Positions 1-5,236 of a stretch of DNA of 7,198 nt are shown here, in pieces. Numbering within the stretch: position 1 is the stretch's first letter; each line of letters starts with the position of its first letter. A program made the translations under genes and the position numbers. The stretch spans positions 4,042-11,239 of the forward strand of contig DJUJ01000200.1 in the NCBI GenBank assembly GCA_002438345.1, given 5' to 3'. This DNA is from Paenibacillus sp. UBA6285. Its GTDB lineage: Bacteria > Bacillota > Bacilli > Paenibacillales > Paenibacillaceae. Under the pieces are notes generated by a model. The model did no database searches, was not told the DNA's origin, and saw only the letters and a program-made list of their open reading frames with translations.

Positions 1-239
1 GCACCTTGTATAATCCGTATTCACTAACTGAATGGTTCTCTACCTATGGCAACTTCAAACGAGCGATTCGACTCGTTGGGGGTACATTACTTCCCGCAGT
101 ATTCATCGTAGAAGGTTCGCCCGAGGGCACCATAACCGCTCCGGTTGGCAGTCTAGCTATGCGAACAGATGGTATACCAAAAGCCACTTTTTATGTGAAG
201 GAAAGCGGAACCGGTGCTAACGGTTGGATTGCCAAGTAA
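1..239 (+). CDS. C-terminal end of a tailspike / pectate-lyase-like (GH28-related) protein, 5' partial
   Basis: The frame is open to the left edge of the window, so only about the last 79 residues are present. The TTG at 6-8 is probably an internal leucine codon, not a start. The visible tail ends with a compact Gly/Thr-rich module containing EGSPEGTITAPVGSLAMRTD and then FYVKESGTGANGWIAK before TAA. From memory, this kind of ending (EG.v.AP.GS...RTDG...YVKESGTG..GW) closes many phage tail-fibre/tailspike proteins and Pectate_lyase_3/GH28-related beta-helix proteins, where it may act as a trimerisation or capping module. The catalytic or beta-helix part would lie upstream and cannot be seen. 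Lying beside a glycan operon, it could be a polysaccharide-degrading enzyme acting on that polymer, but a prophage fragment is equally possible. It converges on the aminotransferase gene with only 4 nt between stop codons. Confidence 0.7.
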   Translation, partial: TLYNPYSLTEWFSTYGNFKRAIRLVGGTLLPAVFIVEGSPEGTITAPVGSLAMRTDGIPKATFYVKESGTGANGWIAK

Positions 240-243
240 TCAT

Positions 244-1410
244 TCAGCGGTTCTGGATGCATGTTTCTATCGCATCCATTACACGTACCAGATCATCATC
301 CGATAAGGAGCTTCCAGAGGGTAAACATACACCCTTTGTGAACAATTGATCAGATACACTATGACCCTCCATGTAAGGATAATAGAAGGCGTTCTCGAAC
401 AGAGGTTGTAAATGCAATGGTTTCCATACAGGTCTAGCTTCTATATTGTTAAATTCCAGGCACTTCAAGAGTTGATTAGAGGAGAATCCTGCGATCTCTT
501 CATCAATCGTTAGCGCACTTAACCAGCGTGTACTGCGACAATTTGGCGCTTCCGGCATGAAATGAAGACCCGGAACGGATCCCAATCGCTCTAAGTACGT
601 TTGACTAATATGTCTACGCCGTTCGACTCTTTCCTCAAGCAGTTCCAATTGACCGCGGCCTATAGCTGCCAATAGGTTACTGAGCCGATAGTTGTAACCC
701 ATTTCGGAATGCTGATAGTGTGGTGCAGCGTCACGTGCTTGAGTAGACCAGAAACGAGCCTGTTCTAATGCATCGGTATCATCCGACACAAGCATGCCTC
801 CACCTGAGGTTGTAATGATTTTATTACCGTTGAAAGAATAGATTCCGAATCGGCCCCAAGTACCACTTGCCTTTCCATGGTAAAAAGCGCCCAGTGATTC
901 AGCAGCATCTTCTATCAAAGTAATACCATATCGATTAGCGATTTCTACAATAGGCTCCATGTCTGCGCTCTGTCCGTATAAATTGACGACAATAGCTGCT
1001 TTAGGCAGTAGCCCTTTGTCATTCAAATCTTGGCAGGCTCTCTGAAAGGCTAGTGGACACATGTTCCATGTCTCTGGCTCTGAGTCTACGAATACAGGTG
1101 TAGCCCCCAAATATAGAATAGGATTAGCACTGGCTACGAACGTTAGCGTCGAACAAATCACATAATCTCCTCGGGAGACGCCAGCTAGACGAAGTGCAAG
1201 ATGAATTGCCGCTGTTCCAGAGCTTAACGCAAGCGCACCCTTTGACCCTGTATATTCTGCCATCTCTCTCTCGAAAGCATCGACTTGCGGTCCAATAGGA
1301 GCGATCCAGCCAGAATGAATTGCATCCTCTAAATAGGCCTGTTCACGTCCACTTACATGCGGCGGGGATAACAAGATTCGTGGTAGAATGCTTGATTGAC
1401 GAATACTCAT
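244..1410 (-). CDS. pglE: DegT/DnrJ/EryC1/StrS aminotransferase, PglE/EpsN-like (UDP-4-keto-sugar 4-aminotransferase)
   Basis: This is a cytoplasmic PLP-dependent sugar aminotransferase of 388 residues, a normal length for the family. It probably moves an amino group from glutamate to C4 of a UDP-4-keto-6-deoxy-HexNAc made by the dehydratase encoded at the head of the operon. Visible landmarks are the N-terminal substrate-side segment around GWIAPIGPQ (35-42), the phosphate-binding SSGTAA (63-68), the PLP-ring IEDAAES (156-162) and the internal-aldimine lysine K187 in SFNGNKIITTSGGG, a version typical of PglE-type enzymes. GYNYRLSN (229-236) is another family block. The start at 1410 is chosen because AAAGGAG lies 6 nt upstream. 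An in-frame ATG at 1458 has no ribosome binding site and lies upstream of a hairpin. It is the last gene of the operon. The symbol is family-level; the exact sugar isomer is not shown by sequence. Confidence 0.9.
   Translation of the reverse strand: MSIRQSSILPRILLSPPHVSGREQAYLEDAIHSGWIAPIGPQVDAFEREMAEYTGSKGALALSSGTAAIHLALRLAGVSRGDYVICSTLTFVASANPILYLGATPVFVDSEPETWNMCPLAFQRACQDLNDKGLLPKAAIVVNLYGQSADMEPIVEIANRYGITLIEDAAESLGAFYHGKASGTWGRFGIYSFNGNKIITTSGGGMLVSDDTDALEQARFWSTQARDAAPHYQHSEMGYNYRLSNLLAAIGRGQLELLEERVERRRHISQTYLERLGSVPGLHFMPEAPNCRSTRWLSALTIDEEIAGFSSNQLLKCLEFNNIEARPVWKPLHLQPLFENAFYYPYMEGHSVSDQLFTKGVCLPSGSSLSDDDLVRVMDAIETCIQNR
254..278. repeat. 7-bp perfect inverted repeat near the convergent gene ends
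   Basis: TGGATGC (254-260) pairs with GCATCCA (272-278) across an 11-nt loop. It begins 14 nt after the stop codon of the plus-strand gene and lies inside the last codons of the minus-strand aminotransferase gene. No T-run follows on either strand, so it is not a canonical intrinsic terminator. It could still mark or stabilise the 3' end of the plus-strand transcript. A chance repeat of this size is possible. Confidence 0.35.
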
Positions 1411-1416
1411 GCCTTG

Positions 1417-1423
1417 CTCCTTT
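1417..1423 (-). promoter_or_regulatory. Shine-Dalgarno site deciding the aminotransferase start
   Basis: The minus strand reads AAAGGAG, then CAAGGC, then ATG at 1410. This 6-nt spacing supports the 1410 start over the ATG at 1458, whose upstream region (ATAAATCAATTTGAT) has no purine-rich site. Confidence 0.8.
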
Positions 1424-1425
1424 CT

Positions 1426-1451
1426 CCATTTGGATGCTTTCATCCAGATGG
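1426..1451 (-). repeat. Hairpin abutting the ribosome binding site of the aminotransferase gene
   Basis: On the minus strand CCATCTGGATG (1451-1441) pairs with CATCCAAATGG (1436-1426) around a 4-nt AAAG loop. This gives ten base pairs with a single C·A mismatch. The 3' foot of the stem ends 2 nt before the AAAGGAG site, in the 59-nt gap after the FemAB-like gene. There is no U-run, so it is not an intrinsic terminator. Position and strength suggest an RNA element affecting translation initiation, mRNA processing or 3'-end protection of the upstream message. That role is inferred; the inverted repeat itself is read directly. Confidence 0.6.
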
Positions 1452-1469
1452 AATACATATCAAATTGAT

Positions 1470-2579
1470 TTATTTATGAGCGTGGTCCATGATATTTTGA
1501 TTCATAAAAGATGGATTCCGATATAGTGGAAAATAATTCCCCGCTAACCCAGTGTCACAGAGCGATAAAATGCGATCATACACCTCAGGAAAAAATATTC
1601 GCTTACCAAGGTAATAGTCCAGTGGTTCTAGTTGAGTAGCAAATTTTAGTTTGAACTGAAATAGTTCGTCGTTGCCGTTATATCCCCCACCCAAATGAAA
1701 TCTTTCGTATCCATTCTCCATCCCCCCCACGGCTGCTGAGTGGATGAGAAATTTGGTTGGTGACCACTGCAGATAGGCCCGATCCCAACCGCATAAGTGA
1801 TAATGCATCCATGGTCCATCATGAAGCACAATACTGGCCGCTACAGTTTTCTCCCCATCCATCGCCTCGAACAGCTCTACCCGCCCGTCTAGCAAACGGC
1901 TTGTATCTTCTATAAATTTTTGGGGGAAATAATAAAAGGAATCTGCCTGTAAATCATTTAACGTTCCGTAATATAATTCGGTGAAAACCTCGATCCGATC
2001 CCTTAGATCCGACTTTCGAATAGTTAATGGAGATGACTTTGTTTTGCGAATATTTCTTTTATGATTGCTGCCATAATTCTGGATAAGTCCTGACTCCGAG
2101 CCAACCGTCAAATCCATATAAGCTGTATTCCGATTCAACTCCGTAGTAAGCCCATTTTGGTATTCGGTGGCATTACCTATTAACGGATGAAATCTAACAA
2201 ACTCGGTCATGATCCTTTTCGCTTTGCAGTATTCGGTGAACGCTTCACTGAACTGTCGGTACAGCTCCGTTCGTTCAGCTCCTGGAGGCACATTCGATAT
2301 CGGTCCCCCGTATCCATAAGGTGTGCTAATGTCGTACCACTCACCTTCAAGCCCCAGTTGAATTATTGCGGGAAGATGGCTTATGGAGCGAAGCAAGTAA
2401 GGATAAATAATAAGCTGGTCACCCTGCTTAAATACAAATAGCTCTGCCTGTTGATAATCATCATCCTCGAACAGCCGAAAAAAATCGGCAGAGAAATAGA
2501 TATCTTTTCTTTCCATCTGATTCAAATAAGCATCCCATTCTTCAGAATGCGAGCTATTAAGAACGAGGAAGTTACTCAT
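1470..2579 (-). CDS. FemAB-like GNAT-fold acyl/aminoacyltransferase
   Basis: This 369-residue cytoplasmic protein resembles the FemAB-like / Acetyltransf_6 (GNAT) group. FemA/FemX members add amino acids from aminoacyl-tRNA to lipid II; related proteins in polysaccharide clusters have mostly unknown acyl acceptors. Supporting features are the aromatic N-terminal module with WYDISTPYGYGGP (81-93), a basic NYGSNHKRNIRK segment (158-169), and a C-terminal GNAT-like core with AASIVLHDG (237-245), HYHLCGWD (249-256), FHLGGGYNGND (284-294) and FQFKLKFA (297-304), the family signature. It ends near NYFPLYR. The coiled-coil tRNA-binding arm of true FemA/FemX proteins is not evident. Start 2579 is chosen for a perfect AGGAGG 6 nt upstream; a longer frame from a TTG at 2633 has no support. 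Set between GNAT and aminotransferase genes, it may acylate an amino sugar; substrate and donor are unknown. Confidence 0.8.
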   Translation of the reverse strand: MSNFLVLNSSHSEEWDAYLNQMERKDIYFSADFFRLFEDDDYQQAELFVFKQGDQLIIYPYLLRSISHLPAIIQLGLEGEWYDISTPYGYGGPISNVPPGAERTELYRQFSEAFTEYCKAKRIMTEFVRFHPLIGNATEYQNGLTTELNRNTAYMDLTVGSESGLIQNYGSNHKRNIRKTKSSPLTIRKSDLRDRIEVFTELYYGTLNDLQADSFYYFPQKFIEDTSRLLDGRVELFEAMDGEKTVAASIVLHDGPWMHYHLCGWDRAYLQWSPTKFLIHSAAVGGMENGYERFHLGGGYNGNDELFQFKLKFATQLEPLDYYLGKRIFFPEVYDRILSLCDTGLAGNYFPLYRNPSFMNQNIMDHAHK

Positions 2580-2585
2580 ATGTCG

Positions 2586-2591
2586 CCTCCT
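2586..2591 (-). promoter_or_regulatory. Consensus Shine-Dalgarno site deciding the FemAB-like start
   Basis: AGGAGG on the minus strand stands 6 nt (CGACAT) before ATG at 2579. It is among the closest matches to the anti-Shine-Dalgarno consensus in the window and fixes the start at 2579 rather than at the upstream TTG. Confidence 0.85.
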
Positions 2592-2603
2592 AAAAGTTAT
2601 GTT

Positions 2604-2656
2604 AGCGTATGCTTCCTTGAGGTACTTCGACAAAACTTACTTCGGAAGCATTCGCT
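2604..2656 (-). repeat. Long inverted repeat in the GNAT–FemAB intergenic gap
   Basis: AGCG-T-ATGCTTCC (2604-2616) matches the reverse complement of GGAAGCAT-T-CGCT (2644-2656) at 12 of 13 positions. The perfect inner core is 8 bp, and the loop is 27 nt. On the minus-strand RNA it starts one base after the TAG stop of the GNAT gene and finishes 12 nt before the AGGAGG of the FemAB-like gene, so it fills most of the 78-nt gap. The loop also carries CGAAGTA twice. No U-tract directly follows the stem, so a standard terminator is unlikely. An attenuator, RNA-processing site, protein-binding site or small mobile-element remnant are all possible. Confidence 0.6.
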
Positions 2657-2657
2657 G

Positions 2658-3467
2658 CTAATCCAATATCTTGATCATACGTATACTTTCAGTGCTTAAG
2701 CTTAGCTCGGGGTCTCTCTCACGTAAGAATGCATCGGATGAAAGTAACAACAACCTTCTCTCCCGGTCTAGGTCGAGTAACACATCGGTCAGTTGATAAC
2801 CTCCATCCCACTCTCCACTTTGCAGTTGGATGCGAAAATACTGCTCGCCGAGCCGACCTACGACAGAAGTCTTCTGCTTCGTTCTAATCCTAAAAGAAGA
2901 GAATCCGTACTTTAGATGATGTGCCTCTGCCATTGGGTAATCATCAATGATGTACACCACTTCTTCGTCATCTATATGTGCTCCAGTAGCAGTAACATCC
3001 GCACTTGCCGCTAATGAACGATCCAAATCCCTCACGTACCAATAAGTACGTCCTTCCTCTGTAAAGCCAAGGCGAAGATACCAAGCATGAGCCTGTTCAT
3101 TCCATGAGAACACATCAAGTACCAGCTTCTGGATGCCATCCTGCTTGGCTAATTTCTCTCCGTAAGCCATGAGCATTCCGCCAATGCCATCCTTACGATA
3201 GGCCGCATCCACATTCAAGTTATTCAGAACTAACATCTGTTCCATTCTTCGCCATTCAGCGAATCCAATGAGAACATCTCCAATATAGGCTCCAATCAAC
3301 AATGTGGCTGAATGGCCTCCACACTTACAAGCCGCTTGCAGATACGCTGGATAACCTGCACAAGCAAATATCGTTTGATTGTAAACATGCTCCGGTAAGT
3401 TGCTCTTCAAGAGCCGGCATGCATGATTAATATCGTCTTCATGCAGCGGTCTAAACTGCACATTCAT
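2658..3467 (-). CDS. GNAT family N-acetyltransferase with an unassigned C-terminal half
   Basis: This is a predicted cytoplasmic 269-residue protein. Residues 1-145 form a GNAT (Gcn5-related) domain, which transfers acetyl or another acyl group from acyl-CoA to an amine. Evidence is the beta-bulge segment LIGAYIGDVLIGFAEWRR (57-74), the LNNLNVDAAYRKDGIGGMLM block (71-90) holding the R/Q-x-x-G-x-G/A pyrophosphate loop as RKDGIG, and NEQAHAWYLRLGF (113-125), the usual motif B ending. Residues about 150-269 show no family I recognise: an acidic patch (DDEEVVYIIDD), then a predicted strand-rich region (FRIRTKQKT, QYFRIQLQ). The start overlaps the stop of the PglC-like gene by 4 nt (ATGA) and has AAGGAGG 7 nt upstream, so the two are translationally coupled. 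WecD and PseH show that GNAT enzymes can acetylate 4-amino sugars, so it could replace PglD/EpsM; this is inference. Confidence 0.85.
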   Translation of the reverse strand: MNVQFRPLHEDDINHACRLLKSNLPEHVYNQTIFACAGYPAYLQAACKCGGHSATLLIGAYIGDVLIGFAEWRRMEQMLVLNNLNVDAAYRKDGIGGMLMAYGEKLAKQDGIQKLVLDVFSWNEQAHAWYLRLGFTEEGRTYWYVRDLDRSLAASADVTATGAHIDDEEVVYIIDDYPMAEAHHLKYGFSSFRIRTKQKTSVVGRLGEQYFRIQLQSGEWDGGYQLTDVLLDLDRERRLLLLSSDAFLRERDPELSLSTESIRMIKILD

Positions 3468-4090
3468 GCCTGGCCCTCCTTTTTATTCAGCCTATACTCA
3501 TCCAGAGGTAGGCTATGCCGACCTGGATTGGCTACAACATCATCTTGTCGAATCACCTTCAATACGGTCTTACATAATATGAGAGCATCAAGTCTGAAAC
3601 TTAGCTTCTCGACATAGGTGACATCATACGAAAGCCGGTCTTTCCACGATGAAGTATTGCGTCCTGACACCTGTGCCAATCCCGTAATTCCTGGTCTTAC
3701 AGAGAATCTCATCCTCTCCAGTTCGGAGTAATAAGGGCTGTAACGCATGAGCAAGGGTCTTGGGCCAATCAGACTCATTTCTCCCTTCAGAACATTCACC
3801 AATTGCGGTAGCTCATCCAGACTTAGCTTCCGGATTATTCCGCCAAACTTGATATATCGCCGCTCATCCGGCAACGGCTGGCCCTGCGTATCATACAGTT
3901 CAGCCATGGTCCGAAATTTGTAGATGAAGAAGGGTTTCTCTCCCCGTCCTGGTCGCTGCTGCTTGAACAAGATTGGGCTTCCAAGCTTCATTCGAATCAA
4001 CAACGCCACCACAGCCATGACTGGACTAAATATACATAACATAACGATCGCTCCTACAATATCGAAGCCTCGTTTCATATGGCGATACAT
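3464..4090 (-). CDS. pglC: PglC/EpsL-type monotopic phosphoglycosyl transferase (bacterial sugar transferase)
   Basis: This enzyme transfers a sugar-1-phosphate from a UDP sugar to undecaprenyl phosphate at the inner membrane face, starting glycan assembly. At 208 residues it is the minimal PglC form, without the extra membrane domain of WbaP-type members. The N-terminal hydrophobic helix (about 9-32) contains the Ser-Pro break (S22-P23) that makes it a re-entrant helix. GSPILFKQQRPGRG (27-40) and PFFIYKFRTM (43-52) follow, then the catalytic Asp-Glu pair D82-E83 in SLDELPQL, EMSLIGPRPLL (94-104), and the uridine-side block RPGITGLAQVSGRN (122-135). GGGAGGAG is 7 nt upstream of ATG 4090, so M1 is preferred to M5. 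With PglF- and PglE-like partners the donor is probably a UDP-bacillosamine-type sugar, but specificity cannot be read from sequence. Confidence 0.93.
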   Translation of the reverse strand: MYRHMKRGFDIVGAIVMLCIFSPVMAVVALLIRMKLGSPILFKQQRPGRGEKPFFIYKFRTMAELYDTQGQPLPDERRYIKFGGIIRKLSLDELPQLVNVLKGEMSLIGPRPLLMRYSPYYSELERMRFSVRPGITGLAQVSGRNTSSWKDRLSYDVTYVEKLSFRLDALILCKTVLKVIRQDDVVANPGRHSLPLDEYRLNKKEGQA

Positions 4091-4114
4091 GTCAGTACTC
4101 CTCCCGCCTTTCTC

Positions 4115-5233
4115 TTAATCCGTAAAAAGACGTTCCGTAAGCGACTTTACTTCTTCCGAATCTGCACTCCAGTAATACACCTTAGTTCCGACTAATGGAT
4201 CAGGTGCGAAACTGTTTTTACCCGGAATCTGCTCGTATGTGAAATCCTGAGAAGCTATCCCCTTGAACAACCAAGCTAAGCTGAGCAAATCACTGTCGCT
4301 GAAGCTTGTATCGATAATGTCTTTCTTTTCATGAAGTAATAATCCCGCCAGATCCGGAAGATGCTCAGGGCTCAACAGCTTATTGGCCACAGCTCTAACG
4401 ATATTAAATTGCTCCTCTTGACGACTAAAGTCACCATCTGGAGTCGAGTGCCGCTCCCTCGCTAGGTAGAGTGCATGCACGCCATCCAGATGCTGCTCAC
4501 CTTTCTTGATGGTAATCTCTGGGGTTATGGTCACATCCTGATCGATCACCATATCAATTCCGCCGATAGAATCGACGAAATCACGTACACCGGAGAAGTT
4601 CGTTTTGATGTAATGATGAATGGGGATATTCATAAAGTCGCTCACTGCTTGGATGAGTGTCAGCGTTCCTTGTTGATTCCCACCCTTAGACTCCCCAACA
4701 ATATGAGCATGATTAATCTTGGTATATCCGACATTTTGCACATAAACCCTTGTGTCTCGCGGCACTGAGACAATATTCACCTTTCGCTGATCCGGCATCA
4801 CATGCGCTACCATAATCGTGTCAGCGCGTGAGCTTTCCCCGCCCCAGGTGTCGGTTCCAATTAACACAACATTGAAGGATGATGTTTTTTTGTCTGTTGC
4901 CGCTGGTGTTGATGTAGGCGGAGGTGTAGTCGGTGGCAGTGCAAGCTCATTCGTATTTTGAGAGTTATTCGGAGTGCCATCCGACTGCGTCTTCCCCACA
5001 GGTACCAAAGAAATTTCAGAATTAGGTATCGTCAAGGGATTAAGGACAGCCTTCTGGAAGCGATGTTCAGGATTTAGCACCCCTCTGATCCAGATGCCAC
5101 CAACGACAATCACAATAAGAAAACCAATCAGGGCGAATCTTCCAATTCGCCTCATGACTATTCGCTTTCTTGTGAATTCCCGGTCTCGCTTGCCAGGCAA
5201 TCTTTTTTTCCAACTACTCATAAACCACTTCAT
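4115..5233 (-). CDS. LytR-CpsA-Psr (LCP) family cell-wall glycopolymer ligase
   Basis: LCP proteins move undecaprenyl-pyrophosphate-linked glycans onto peptidoglycan (in some actinobacteria, onto proteins) outside the cell. The 372-residue chain has a basic cytoplasmic N-terminus (about 9-30, Lys/Arg-rich), one membrane helix (about 32-49, FALIGFLIVIVVGGIWI) and a Pro/Thr-rich extracellular linker (about 90-108, PPTTPPPTSTPAATD). The LCP domain spans about 110-290. Its conserved pyrophosphate and metal-binding features are visible: SRADTIM (125-131), VSVPRDTRV (145-153), KINHAH (162-167), GGIDMVIDQD (214-223) and LYLARERHSTPDGDFSRQ (245-262). The start is ambiguous: the upstream gene stops at TGA 5237-5239, then GTG (5236) and ATG (5233) follow; ATG lies 8 nt from a weak GGGGA. 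Placement in the operon suggests wall or envelope attachment of the glycan. Confidence 0.92.
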   Translation of the reverse strand: MKWFMSSWKKRLPGKRDREFTRKRIVMRRIGRFALIGFLIVIVVGGIWIRGVLNPEHRFQKAVLNPLTIPNSEISLVPVGKTQSDGTPNNSQNTNELALPPTTPPPTSTPAATDKKTSSFNVVLIGTDTWGGESSRADTIMVAHVMPDQRKVNIVSVPRDTRVYVQNVGYTKINHAHIVGESKGGNQQGTLTLIQAVSDFMNIPIHHYIKTNFSGVRDFVDSIGGIDMVIDQDVTITPEITIKKGEQHLDGVHALYLARERHSTPDGDFSRQEEQFNIVRAVANKLLSPEHLPDLAGLLLHEKKDIIDTSFSDSDLLSLAWLFKGIASQDFTYEQIPGKNSFAPDPLVGTKVYYWSADSEEVKSLTERLFTD

Positions 5234-5236
5234 CAC

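Noticed and set aside
1411..1458. Sixteen extra N-terminal codons for the aminotransferase (ATG at 1458)
   Set aside because: No ribosome binding site precedes 1458, the segment forms a hairpin, and a good AAAGGAG supports ATG 1410; family members also start close to that point.
2580..2633. Eighteen extra N-terminal codons for the FemAB-like protein (TTG at 2633)
   Set aside because: This would need a TTG start within the loop of the inverted repeat, without a ribosome binding site, whereas consensus AGGAGG precedes ATG 2579.
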